A DNA stretch of 64,000 bases from Ooceraea biroi. Lineage: Eukaryota; Arthropoda; Insecta; Hymenoptera; Formicidae. Positions 23,801-36,200 of this stretch are shown piece by piece; position 1 is the first letter of the stretch; the number at the start of each line of letters is the position of its first letter. The notes below the pieces were generated by a model. The model made no database searches, was not told the origin of the DNA, and worked only from the letters and a program-made list of their open reading frames with translations. The position numbers and the translations under genes were made by a program. The stretch is from positions 14,446,001 through 14,510,000 of the forward strand of contig NC_039510.1 in the NCBI RefSeq assembly GCF_003672135.1. Reading direction: 5' to 3'.

Positions 23801-26013
23801 TTGCTTGCTGCTTTCTTTGAACTGTTATTTTTCCCATTATTTGTCATCTCCATTTTATTTCTGTACTGTAACATTAATAATTTAACAGAAATTAAATTTG
23901 TTTATCATGATATGTTTATCACTGTTGAATTACAGTACATCTTGCAATATTTGCTAAAGAAGCAAAAGATTGCAAATATTGTTTTTCTGTAGATATAATA
24001 TCGGAAATATTTAAAAGATAAGATAACAATATAACAAATATTATTACTCAACTGCTTACATTTTTTGTTCTTACTTTTGAAATTCACTGCGTTTACACTT
24101 TGTTGCTACTCTCTCGTTACTCTTTACAAAAATTAATTTTTACCTTTCCGGATTTCCCTCTTTCTCTCTCTCTCTCTTACGTGCTGCTTTTATTGAATTT
24201 GTTTCTAAAGATTTAATTTTTACTATAAACATCTCTTTATATTGGAACATAGTCGCGACTCATGTTTGGTCGTTTTCTAAAAATACAACATAGGAAACAC
24301 AAGTCTAACGTTGTTAAGATCCTATTAATCTTTCAAGACTAATGCTTCATTTTGATGAGTAAGTTTTAAACACGAGCAGTGAATGTTCTTCCGAGTATCA
24401 AAACACCCATGGGATCAAACAGTCACAAAGACAGATCTTGAGCCATCTTAACGAAAGATAAAAACTTACAATCAACCATAGTAGCAAGAAAGATAATTGA
24501 ATATAAAAAATAAAACAACTCTTATTCTACCAAGAAAAATGCAGGACATAATATAACAAGAAAATACAAATACCTAGTAACCAATTAATCATTTTGATGA
24601 TTAATGTTTAGATAGCACTCTTTCTGAGAAAAATAAGAGATAAACGATGATTCGTGTCACGTAATCTTCACGATTACGTAAGATATGCAACACATTTGCA
24701 TAGGATAAACACGCGCAAAGCTAAATACAATGCGCTTCTGTGGCGCTTAACACAAGACTGTCCATCTATTATTTCCGTGGGCCTGTAATAACTTAATTAT
24801 AACTTAATTTTATTTTTTTTATGTTAATACATGTACATTATAATACATAAATGACATTTTATTTTATTCTCATTCAATGTCTCTATACAAATAATTAATT
24901 AAATCATTCTAACTCAAATTATTCAACCCGTGTTTCGCGTCATTATATATCTCTATATACATGGGTGACGGAGTCTTTGAGAAAATTTACGCGGCACCCT
25001 TACGGGTGATGGAGCAGTCTAACAAGTGTTAATTGCACAGCGGCCGTTTTCCATATTCATCAAAACGACAAACGGTGCACGCCGTCGGCGCCCGGCGAAT
25101 TATCCGTTCCGGGGGCAGACGAGGGAGGCGGAGGGGGCGGGAGAACAAACATATACGTTTGGTTCATGTTGCTTACTTACCTTAACACCGGCAACGTGCG
25201 TCACAAACCGCCTATTTTTAGCCTTCTCTGTTTTCAGTTAGAACGTTAAGAAAAATCACGGCAGCGCCGTGGAGCAGGTGCCGAAACGCCGCGAACGGCG
25301 GGGGAGAAAAAGGGGGGGATGGACCACGATGACAAATTTAAGAGTCGCGATGTACGCATTATTTTAATGCATCCGATCGAATGTGCGGTACGTGCTCCTC
25401 CGTTCGTCGCTCCCGGCCGAGGGTCGTATGAATCTTGTGTTTACACAGGGGTGGCCACAAATCTCCACGTCCGTGCAACGTACTAAAGCGCTTCGATAAA
25501 TTCGGAGGCGAATTGTCCCGAACAAAAGTGCCGAGACATCAAAAATCTAAGTTACGAGCGATTTTTAGAAACGATCAGCTTCTTGCGAAGTATGAGAGCT
25601 CCTTTGATTCTACGTGTCACAGCTCACATTAATACCTGCTGAATAATGTTGCTGAATAATGATTGTAACGATAAATTCCGCGTGAAAAGTACAACAAAAT
25701 ATTATGATATATAAACGTCAGATTTTTAATTAAAAAATAACGCGGTATTCGGTACGATACTGTGTCCTATAATTTATTATTATATTTATTTTTCAGATCT
25801 TTCTCCCTCTTTCCATGAAGACTGATCCTTCCGAGATTCGTTTCAAATGTGTACATGTATGTGTGTGTAAGTAAGTGCATTATTCTTCCTTTCTCTTTAC
25901 TTTTTAATACTTGTACATATATTTGTATTTCGAATCTATTAAATGTTAAATAAATATGTTTTCCAATATTTAAGAACATCTTACGTAGATTAGAGGAATA
26001 GATTAGCATTATA
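20820..26013. other. Intergenic, no gene recognised
   Basis: No recognisable coding exon. Notes: a TATAAATAGG-like sequence at about 22032 lies about 40 bp before an ATG (22072) that opens a 60-codon frame of unknown meaning; the 190-codon minus-strand frame at 22488-23060 is arginine/serine-rich, low in complexity and not convincing; a strong donor-like site on the minus strand (AAG then GTAAGTAAG) lies at about 25183 below a GC-rich block; CT-rich repeats occur near 24160-24178. Confidence 0.45.
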
Positions 26014-26017
26014 TTAA

Positions 26018-26737
26018 GGGGGGAGCCTGCTTTAGAACGTTGAAAATAAGGTATAATTTTACGAATTGTTTTTGGAGAAACTATACAGCGGATCATTATA
26101 AAACTTTGATGCATTTATTAGTACATGTTTAAAGATAAAAAAAATTATTTTTTTATTTGAATATATCGCCTATAGAGGCCGTCCTGGAGGCATCTAGTGC
26201 AGCCGACATTGTAAATTGGTGAGCATTCTCCTGCCTCCAAATTTCATCCAAACTGAAAAATTGAAATATTTTCTTGTTATTTATGAATTTCCATCTTCGA
26301 TGAACCTTTAATATTCATAAAAACATTAAGTTAAACAATTATTTTTGCATGAAAAAGTTCAAAAACTTTGCCTAAAAATCGTACTTTTGTGTTCTAAGCT
26401 CCACCATTTTGGCACTTTTCAACATTTTTCTTCTCTCTTTGGTTCATCGACGATGGGAATTCATAAATAACGAGAAGATATTTCAATTTTTCAGTTTAGA
26501 CGAAATTTGGAGGCAGGAGAATGCTCACCAATTTGCAATGCCGGCGACGCGGCTGCACTAAGATTTCTCCAGGACGACCTCTACAAGCGATATATTCAAA
26601 TAAAAAAATAATTTTTTTTATCTTTAAACATGTACTAATAAATGCATCAAAGTTTTATAATGATCCGCTGTATAGTTTCTCCAAAAACAATTCGTAAAAT
26701 ATACCTTATTTTCAGCGTTCTAAAGCAGGCTCCCCCC
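26018..26737. mobile_element. TTAA-target palindromic element, copy B (inverted)
   Basis: A 720-bp relative of the element at 12060-12778, with the same GGGGGGAGCCTGCTTTAGAA ends, flanking TTAA at 26014-26017 and 26738-26741, and arms 26018-26306 and 26441-26737. The unique centre and the asymmetric arm features (for example the GCCGGCGACGCGGCTGC stretch) lie in the opposite orientation to copy A. Non-coding. Confidence 0.88.
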
Positions 26738-26741
26738 TTAA

Positions 26742-29535
26742 TCACGTATTGTTATTGGTATATCTAATGACGCAATAAATAACTACGTAATAATCTCAAT
26801 TGAATCCACCACAAGAAAAGTTGATCAAGTTTATTAAAATAAGAATGCTCTTTAACCATCATGACGCGAGATGAAGTAAAAATGTATAACGGGGAAACGA
26901 GAGCTAAGAATTCGATATATTTGCGTCATGATGTTACCCCAGATCTTGATTTTTTGCGTTATCACTTTCTTACGTCGTTGTCTCAACTACATTGCATTAT
27001 ATACTAAATATAGCTACAGGTAGGTGTAGATAGACCTGGGGGAACACTGGAAAAACCGGATTATCGAGCGACGATGGAATGGGACTCAGTGACGTCACCG
27101 TGACGGCATTTTCCCTACGCCGATTAGACTGCGCGTTTCTCGCGTAACACCTGATCGATCGAGTGGAATAGGGCTCTCGTGGCGTCATGTAACCCTCTCT
27201 GAGATCACTTGGCCGCGAATGATGTCACGTCCAGCCCCAGTGTCGTAGGCTGCAGCGTCATTCACTTGCGCGTTGCGACGACCATCGTCGTCCGGTTTGA
27301 GTGCCGAGGAAAACGCAGACAGCACGGCAGCCTTTTACGGGACGCGGATAATTTTTTTCCCACTATTGTCGCGCCCGACGTGCTTGAAAATGGTTCGTTA
27401 CGCTCTGATGGAACGTCCTCCCTTTTGTCTTTTTTTCTTAGTTATTTTTGGTTGAATGTGCACAGTAGTAGACGCGTTGCATAAAACGTGAGAGCGCATC
27501 TGGATCTCGCGTGAAATATTCAATTATGTCATTTTTCGCGAGTTGTAAGTGGACAGTTGAAATCCAGGATAGCATGAATCGTTTAAATTCGTGGCGACCG
27601 AGAATTGAATCGACGAATTATGCTCCACTGCAAAAATAGATTTTATATAGAAGCGAGAGGAGTCCTCAAAAAATATCTGATACTCGTTGTCGTGCAGGTT
27701 CTATTTTTTTTAATTTTTTTATCGCGTTTTTATCTTGCGTTATCAGATGAACGTCGTATTAATAGTGAATCAGACGGCGCGGTAATTCTGGGTCGGCGGA
27801 CAATAGCATCGCAAATCGTGACGTGCATCGACCGTTGGATAAAACCCGTCGGCTAGTATTCAATAAATAGACATTGCCCTAGGACATTGTGAAGCGAGAG
27901 ATTCATTCTCGTCTCTCAAGATAATGTTTGCGTACGCGGAACTGTCAGCCAATTGGCATCGATCAGCGACGATTCGATTTCATGAGATCGCCCTTTCGTC
28001 GTGGTTCATGAACAGAATGATTTAATAATGCCTGAAGATGATTATTATTAACAACTAAATCAGTTAAATCAGTAAATCAGTTAACTTTGATTTGTAGCTG
28101 TCTTTCAAGTGTCACTCTATGCCCTGTCGAAAACGAAAGAAGAAATAGAATCCATTTTACCCTATTTTATATTTTCATCGCAATCAGAGCAAAAAAATCC
28201 AACGTTATTTTATTAATTTTGGGTAATTTATGGAGGTAAAATTCTGCGAAATAAAATTTGAAGATATAAAATTTCATTTTATTTTCGACCTCATAGATAA
28301 ATCCATTAGAATACTTTATATGTTTAATTTTCACGTGTCTCTTTTCTCTCTCTCTTTCTTTCTCTCTGTAGCATCGAAATTTAAATTCATCAAAATTATA
28401 ACAGGTTGTAGGGTTTAATCGCTAAATTAAATCAGGCCCGCTATGACATCGTTAACTGAATCGAATTGTACGCGTGGCATTAATGGAATAATTATATATT
28501 AATTACATGATTATTCGGAGTATAATTATCACTACTGGAATAATGGTTTAATCATTGAATTCATGTATATACATACATTTCAATACCGTCAGAACGAATT
28601 TGCACCGAGCTGGACAGGTGGTACAGTGCTTTTCTAAGTCGCCAACAATGTCAACACGAGGAACGTTGAATTTCTGTCTGAAAATTCGATGTCTTCCATA
28701 TCGCTGCTACTGCGTCTTGGCTTATTTTCACACGCGCGAAAACATCGAATTGCACATCGATTTTACAAACAGTCCACATAAGAGATCGTGCGCAACTCTG
28801 CAAATAATAACAATCGCAAAAGTTTAATCGATGACCGTGAAGAAACCAGTTTTTACTTATCTCATTTAGTTTATGATTCATTTATTCAAATAGCAATCCT
28901 AGTAAACGTTAGCGACGTGTGAAGGTAAAATAATGGCAAAGTAGATAAAACTTTGTAGATGTGCGTCAATGCGGATGTAAATAAAAATCAATTATTAAGT
29001 TAGCTGGAATTATATAATTGTGGTGGTAACGACAATCGCGATCTCAACCGTTTCATCAATACATTGTATGTGAAAAGAATATTTTTTAGGTAACAATTAA
29101 TTGCTCATATTATACATAAGACCCACTGAAACATGAATTACGTCATCTCGCAAATTAGATCATATATTTTTGCATACTGAGCAAGACCAGCAATTTTCTG
29201 TTCATGTTAGAAAGCATACGTGTCAATAAAATTCTTGCCTTTAAATCTGCTGATCGCGAAACACGCCGAAATTCGCCCGAGCATCCCGCTGCATCGGGCA
29301 AAGGTTCATGTCCGAAAGAGTTCGCAGCTACGCCACTGCGGATGTAAACGGAGGTTGACGGCTGTTGAGTGTAATAACACCGAGATAAAAAGAAAAGAAG
29401 GGAAAGAAAAATAAATCCGAAAGAAATCTTGCCTCCAGGCGGTCACGATCGTTTGACTCACTAAAATAAAAAGTCGATCCGCCGCACACGCGGTAAGACC
29501 GGTGTGCCTGCACGCACACGCGTATATACGCGTAC
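26742..29535. other. Intergenic, no gene recognised
   Basis: Mostly AT-rich with CpG-rich patches at 27040-27480 and 29240-29530. A short direct repeat of AAATCAGTT-like units lies at about 28055-28083. No conserved coding sequence seen. Confidence 0.45.
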
Positions 29536-29559
29536 TATATAAAAGTGCCTATATAAAAG
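29536..29559 (+). promoter_or_regulatory. Duplicated TATA box of the small secreted-type gene
   Basis: Two TATATAAAAG motifs, at 29536-29545 and 29550-29559, lie in a tandem duplicate of a CTATATAAAAGTG unit with a 14-bp repeat distance. Initiation about 30 bp downstream of the second would fall near 29580, giving a leader of about 30 nt before the ATG at 29610. Confidence 0.6.
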
Positions 29560-29609
29560 TGTCATCACGCCATTCCCGAGGATAGTTGGGTGCTGCGCAT
29601 CGAGCGAAC

Positions 29610-31302
29610 ATGATCGAGGTAAGAGAGAGGATCGGAGGTTTTTCACGCGTTTTTCAAGAAATATCGTGCACGTGCGCGCGCTCGTGCTTCCGCGAGTGAC
29701 GTCGGGTCGCATCCTGGCCACGCGATCGCATAATGTCACCCCCGAGAAAAGTGAGAATTTTCCTCCACAATTTTGCCGAAGAACCGATCTGTGACTTTCC
29801 TCCGAGCGAGACGTGAGATTTTCACGCGAGGATCCGGAACGAGCGAAGAGTGAAAAGATTCGCTCCGATAACCGCGATCGATCACCCGATTAGAACGCAA
29901 TCGACTCACACTCATCATCAGGATGATAAAACATCGTCCTTCTGTCCGGTTGATTATTCCATAAACAGTTTGTTATCGTATTTAAAATTCATTAAATTCT
30001 TTTTAACACAGGTTGATATTTTTTGGTGATTATTCACTCCTTTTCTTAACGAAGACGAAATCCGAGAGGAGAGAACATCAAGCTATTCCCTTCGTTAATT
30101 TTGCCTTACCATTGGTAACGAGACGTATAACTGGATTTCGTTACTAAAATTACGCAAGTGGTGAGCGTGATTGTATGGGCGTGGATTCGCCGCCCGTCTA
30201 ATTTAAGCCACCGAAATTTAATTATAGGTCTGTCGCTGAAGGCGAAGGCAAAGTTACTCACAAGGGCCGAGAGTGTCCAAATAAATTACCAGTAATTAAT
30301 ACTGTTGGGGTTTTGCCACAAAGTGAAGAGAATAATGACATCGCGTTCGCGATAAAAATGCTTGAAATTCTACGTCCAGAAAAGAAGAAATAAAACGGGC
30401 TTAAATATTCTGCATAATTGTATGGAAGTTTCTTGATTTCCGTGGAAATGAATTTTTCTGCGTCGAGTTGTTTCAATTATGAACTCGTTTGCAATAGGCG
30501 TCACTCGTGCTCAAGCATCACTATTGTCTCTAGTCGCCGAACTACCGAGAGAAGTGACTGCCGCGACTCCCGCGTTAAAATTAGCGATCGATTTCCGCGG
30601 AGCGCGCGAGACGCGGTCACCTTATTTCGACAATCCGTTTTCGCGCGATCGGGGGAAAAAAATGTCATTCGCTCGGAATAAAAATAACCTCGTCCCGTTC
30701 AGAGAATTTCTAGTCAATCGCGAGAAAGTGGGTTATCTTTTAACCTGGCCGCGATTTGGGTCAAGTGAAGCGAAGCCTGAGAGCGTGTCCGCACGAAGTG
30801 GCGAGGGTGTAGAGGATCTCATATATACGTATATACTTCTACTTACCTACTAATGTCGCATCGAATCGTCGTCCTTGTCGTCGTCCGTCGTTTTAATATT
30901 CACGAGATTTTGCGAAATTTCGCGCGATTCCACGGAGTGTCAATCCTCGAACGGTTTCTTTCGTGCAAAATTTCACGCGGCGCTGATGAAGAGCCACGAT
31001 TTCGCGGAGCGTCACCGAGCGTTTTATCGAGCGTAGCTCGTAAAAAATTTTATTACAGAGCGAAATAAAGATTTTCTTTTGCACAGTTTCTAGTACTGTT
31101 CCTTGCTGTTTACGGGACGCTGGTGCCGTATAATGATGCGGCGGGAGTCGGCAGGTTGCCCGGTACAGAAAATCTCAACGAAAAGGCGATCCCGTTATCT
31201 CGCTTATCCGCTACGGAAACGAGTAGGCCATCATCACCACCACCAGGGAATAAAAATCTGGCGGAAAGAGCTCAGGTAGCTGGACTGACTCAGACTATGT
31301 AG
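29610..31302 (+). CDS. Uncharacterised small protein with signal-peptide-like N-terminus
   Basis: I read two exons. Exon 1 (29610-29618) is ATG ATC GAG followed by the donor GTAAGA. Exon 2 (31087-31302) follows the acceptor TTTTGCACAG, stays open for 71 codons and ends at TAG. The product is 74 residues: MIE, then a hydrophobic stretch FLVLFLAVYGTLV typical of a secretion signal, then a polar tail with a Pro/Ser-rich segment (TSRPSSPPPGNKN) and the end LAERAQVAGLTQTM. It has no cysteine and no dibasic cleavage site, so a classical neuropeptide or knottin is unlikely. A TATA-driven gene whose first coding exon holds only the first few residues of the signal peptide is the usual layout of insect cuticular and other secreted-protein genes. 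The other two frames of exon 2 close early. I recognise no family. A weaker donor (CAG then GTAGCT) at 31276 could extend the gene; an intact stop and nearby poly(A) signal argue against that. Confidence 0.6.
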
Positions 31303-31362
31303 TGGAGAAATGAATCCTTGATGGCTTCCTGAAGATATTGTCGCAGCCTTTCAATAATATCG

Positions 31363-31368
31363 AATAAA
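31363..31368 (+). terminator. Poly(A) signal AATAAA of the small gene
   Basis: A canonical hexamer 61 nt after the stop codon at 31300-31302, in the expected place for a compact transcript. Confidence 0.55.
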
Positions 31369-31679
31369 AGATGAAAAACTTTACTCGAAAACTTTGAGAC
31401 ATGATTTCATAATTTAATTATGGATTATTTGTTATTAGTGTGATCTTCCTGGATTACATTATTCGTTATAAAATAAATAATTTCAAATTTATTGTGCGGT
31501 GATGATGTAATTTTGAGCGTGGCGACAATCTGCGAAAAGTTCGTTGAAGAAAATACATGGTTTGCGGCTTTTCATTCCCTCCGCATTGTTATTTCGCTAG
31601 ATTGCTGTTATTACTGTATAATAGTAATTGTATAGACAAAGCAGAGTAGTATAGTTAGCTCAAAGCAAGAAATAAAGAA

Positions 31680-31871
31680 ATGGATTTCATTAAAAATGCA
31701 ATTACAGAATCGCCTTTGTTCTTACCTTTTATGAATATTCTGTATAATTTTGTAGATAAAGAAACAGTCAGCTGTACCGGGAAGAATTTATTAATGTTTC
31801 CTAATGCCAATGTCCGTAACATAACAATAGAAAATATAGTACGCGATGCTAAACGGAAAAGACAAGAATAA
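31680..31871 (+). CDS. 63-residue open frame of doubtful status
   Basis: This frame starts with MDFIKNAITESPLFLPFMN, ends with a basic segment (VRDAKRKRQE), and its stop overlaps an AATAAA. It has one cysteine and no recognisable domain. It lies about 370 bp after the preceding small gene on the same strand and could be an independent small gene, a degraded exon or chance. Confidence 0.2.
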   Translation: MDFIKNAITESPLFLPFMNILYNFVDKETVSCTGKNLLMFPNANVRNITIENIVRDAKRKRQE

Positions 31872-32412
31872 ATAGCAATATCTTTCTATTGTTTCAAGAA
31901 ACAAATAGTTTGGTCTTTTTCATTCTCTGGAAATTGTTATCTCAACGTTATGTAACATTTGTCGATAAGAGGGAAAATTTTACATAAAACATTTACATGA
32001 AACATACGTTTACAATAAAATTGAAATGGAAATTTTTTCAATATAAGTAACTGCAACAATTATCATAGTTGTTGTTTATATATTTGTAATAAAAAATCCG
32101 AGATATCAACAGTTAATAGCTAAATATCAGCAGTTAGTACGTACTTCCCCGTTTACCGCCGAAAGGGAAGAAATGCCGACAGCGTAGCTGGTATATCGAT
32201 TTCTGCTTGCTACCTACTTTCAAAAGATAACGCCACAAACATAATATTCAGCAAAATAAAACTATGGCCGGTATTTATAGTCGAATCTTATATTTAAGAC
32301 CGTCTTAAGTGTATCTTCAGATACTTCATAGCCAATGAAATGATCTATACAGCATCTGCAGATAAACTTAAAACAGTCTTAAATATAAGATCTGACAATG
32401 AATACCGATATA

Positions 32413-33172
32413 CAGGGTGTCCCGGGTTTTAACCGACAAACTGCGGGAGCATATTCTACTAGTGGAAATAAGAAAAAATTCTTATATCGAGTTTGCTTAG
32501 AAATGTTTTATTACAAAGTTATAAACCAATATTGAAAAGAAATATGAGATAAGTAACAACGGATTTTTTCACAAAAATAAAAATTATCTACGCAATGATT
32601 TAGTGACGCATTTCAAAATGTTGTCCTTGCACATCGATACAAGCTAGACATCGACGTAGTACAGAATTTGTTACAGTACGACATTCCTGAAAATTTTGTT
32701 GCATCTCAGTAACTGAATTAGTAATTCGTTGCTTTAAATCTATCTGGTACTCTCCTGTTAGGAAATCTACGTTGATACTCTCGTACGGCAGCTCGTGCAT
32801 TTCCGTCACAGAATCCGTACACGAAATGAGTATCAGTGTATTCCTCATTTGAAAACACTTTTGGCATTCTGATAGTAATTGCTAGTTGACACGACGATTG
32901 AAATCTAACAGCTACTGTTGTGAAAGTAACAATCATACTGAATCGTTTCAACATAGTGAACATGAATACATGTGAATACACGTAACATAAACATCTTCGA
33001 CCTTCCAAATTCTACACTATGTTCCGTTGTTACTTATCTCATATTTCTTTTCAATATTGGTTTATAACTTTGTAATAAAGCATTTCTAAGCAAACTCGAT
33101 ATAAGAATTTTTCTTATTTCCACTAGTAGAATATGCTCCCGCAGTTTGTCGGTTAAAACCCGGGACACCCTG
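32413..33172. mobile_element. Internally deleted DUF4817-type DNA transposon, copy B
   Basis: Same structure as the element at 8224-8984: CAGGGTGTCCCGGG ends, TA flanks, inverted repeats of about 150 bp and the same central deletion. Only scattered base differences separate the two copies, so both derive from one recently active deleted parent. The right end abuts a (TA)n array, so the insertion was probably into an existing TA-rich microsatellite or the TA flank expanded afterwards. Confidence 0.88.
32600..33008 (-). pseudogene. Transposase remnant in copy B
   Basis: The same two broken frames as in copy A: a DUF4817-type N-terminus (YGFCDGNARAAVREYQRRFP) and, out of frame, the C-terminal tail (LRRCLACIDVQGQHFE). 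The catalytic core is absent. Replacements against copy A include I to T shortly after the EEYTD motif. Confidence 0.85.
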
Positions 33173-33210
33173 TATATATATATATATATTTCTTTTTCAT
33201 TTAGATACTC

Positions 33211-33250
<40 letters not shown>
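33171..33250. repeat. Two (TA)n microsatellites beside copy B
   Basis: TA runs at 33171-33189 and 33213-33250 are separated by a short unique spacer. Both strands read as long Tyr/Ile repeats in chance open frames, which are not genes. Confidence 0.9.
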
Positions 33251-33251
<1 letters not shown>

Positions 33252-33252
<1 letters not shown>

Positions 33253-36200
33253 ATCTAAAATAACATTGATTTTAAGAATAAAACATGCATATTCACGTGC
33301 AAAAAAATGCATGTGCAGTATTCACAAATTTAAACAAATATCCGTTTAATGCATATTTTCACGCGCCATAATTTGAATAGAAAAATATAGCAAAATAAGA
33401 ACGGATGTTTGCTCCAGATTGAATTTTCGTGTACGTAAATCTATATTACAAAGATACTGAATTTATTTTGAAATAAAAATAGTGGACATACGAGTTTTTT
33501 TCTTTTAAAATGCATGATTTAATTCATGTTCTTGCCAGACTCTATATTTTGCATCTTGCGAGATATTTTTTTGTAAATTTAGATATCATTTTTCATAATT
33601 AGGTTTCTTCTTCCTCTTAGTTTCTTCTTTTTTCTTTATATAAAAAAAAGAGCAAAGGCACTCCATTATTCATACGACTCAATATGCTGTGCCTTTACGA
33701 GATTGACGTGCCACCCTTCAAGTCGCCACCGTTTCGTACTTGCCGGACATTATTCCGTCGGTGAATTGCACCAAGTCATGGCAGTCCTTCGTACGTGTTG
33801 GAACTTTAATCCGGTCGGCGTTTGAATTTAATACACGCAACCGATTAACAGCGAGATTACACGGGGCTCTACGTGCAGTCGTCGAGCTTATGGTAGCTTT
33901 AAACTAAAATTAGCTGAACTTCGTGTATCTTCGGTACCGCGCTTTATTCCAGCAGCGCATCCTCGTGTTGATCGTCGAATACGGAGATAATGGGATTTCC
34001 GTTTCACTTGAAAAACTTGACTTAACTACGTCTGCCTGTGAAAATTGCGATTTATTAATATATAAATAAAATGAGCCACTAAATTTCTCCTTGAAAGTGA
34101 ACTTACAATATGCAATTAGCAGGAATGGAAAATCGCTTAAACTGAACTTAAAACTGGCTGATATTGATAGTTCAAGCGATTCAATTAAATCGTTTTATTA
34201 CTTACTCGTAACATTTAAAAAGTGTCTTAATTGAAACACGTCACCTTCGTAGTTGCAAATTAATTATCAGACCTATTTAAGACAGTCTTTGAAAATAAGT
34301 TCGAAGTCTCGAAGCTGATCTATTCTTGTCTCAAACGTCTCCGCATCTTACATACGAATGAGAGAGATATGAGGTCCGCGCAAAGTAGAAAATGTAAAGC
34401 ACAAGTCGAAGATTCGTTTCAGTTCCAGCGGTAAGGATTCTCAGGACGACGGGGTCGTCAACGTGTGCTTTCTTCAGGGTAAAATCCCTTCGGTTAGAAA
34501 TCCTGATCCCCATTTGGGCACGTGTGACTCCGCAGCGAGCGTATCGCGGTGGGAATTGGGGAACCAACGCTGTGAGGCTTATTTCCGCTTCGTGCGCGCG
34601 CTATTACATGCCATTACGGTACGACATCTTCACGAAGTGTGAAATCTAATATTCACGCCAAGTTGTTGCTTCGAGCGCGTGTCCCGCACTCGTGCCCGTA
34701 CGTGTGCACCGACACATCATCTCTTGGACACGTGCATGTGAAGTACGTGTGAGCAGGGAGAGAAAGACCGTGAGAAAGACAGGTAGATAGAGAAAGAGAG
34801 AGATGCATTCGCCCCTACTGCAGCTAATCTTAACGGAAGGGGATGGCGTCTACACGAGGTGGGTAGGTTAAGGGTTGCGTCGGCGGGTTACGGTTTTCGG
34901 GGGTGGAGGGGACTAAGTCAAAGACACCGACCGCGCCACTGCAACGGCAATGCGCCCCCCGGTCAGGTGGGTTAACCGGCTTCTAACTTTGATCGACGCT
35001 GACCAACGCTACGTGCGCTCGAAATCGGTCGATTAAAGCCACACAGGCGTGTAAACAGCCAAGTACGCGGTGCAGTATTGCGCGTTGCGCGGACACAAGA
35101 AATACGCGCCGTTAAGCAAATTCCGAAGACTTCGAGGACTGCCATGCTCACGTTGCAACGTCCGCGAGAGAAATCAAACGACTCCGGTCTTCGCTTGTGA
35201 GATCGATGCTCGTAAACGCGAGATGTAATATGATCGAGACCAATCCCGTATCCCGGCAAACAGCAAAGCTAATTCCCATGGGATAAACAGGGTTTGGCAG
35301 AACTAGCAAACCAACCCTCTATGCATGCCGTTTGATCAATTTAATTTATTCACGCGTCTCTCTCCTTATGTTTGTTTCTTATATGCAGGTAAATTCCTTG
35401 ACGGATCGAAATCGTGAGTGCCGGTTTTCGACCATTTGTAGCGGGATAGATAAATAAAAAATGGCTTGCGCTCGTTACGAGAGATTTTGTATTTGGAATA
35501 GATTTTGCGAGCTAAGCGCAGCAGTCCACTTTCGCCATGCGCGGAAGCGCTTCGAGTAATAGATTTATTTCTCCTGCGAGAAGGCTAACGATACGTCCAT
35601 CTATTGCAGAGAGCATGGGGTGGCGGAAGGGCACTACGGCTACTCGCTTTTACAGTATCGGATTGCGATTCGCTCAGAGAGGTATGTAGTACTACGGTTT
35701 CGATGGGCGGACGCACTATCGCTGACATCGTTGCGTCCAAGTGAATCCAACTGTCCTCCGTCAAATAGCAATGCGATACAGAACGCTACCGTGCATCGCT
35801 TCATATTATTCTTCCTATTATAACATAGGAAGCGGGTTAGCGATTTTGTTTGACAAGATTGCGTGTTCACGAAGAAGATTCGTACATCCTTATTACATTC
35901 TTCCTCTATCATTTTATTTTATACGGGGAGGGTAATAAATTAAACTTTTTCCGGGACGATATTGGATTTTTACATAAGAAAATAAGAATAACTATCGGGC
36001 AAATCACGACTTGCTTTATCATGATGGAAATTCTTGGACCGAAATTTGCTTTCGGAATTTTCTTCCTTAGCGAAAACCTTCTAATTTGTGCGCTGCGTAA
36101 TACCATGCACGGTGACCAACAACTAGATGAATCAATGTTCTTCCAGATGTAATTGTTAACGTTCTTGTGGTTAAAGCAGAGTTCCGCTAAAGCAGAGAAA

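Noticed and set aside
33034..33349. Open frames rich in Tyr-Ile repeats on both strands
   Set aside because: They are translations of the (TA)n arrays beside transposon copy B.
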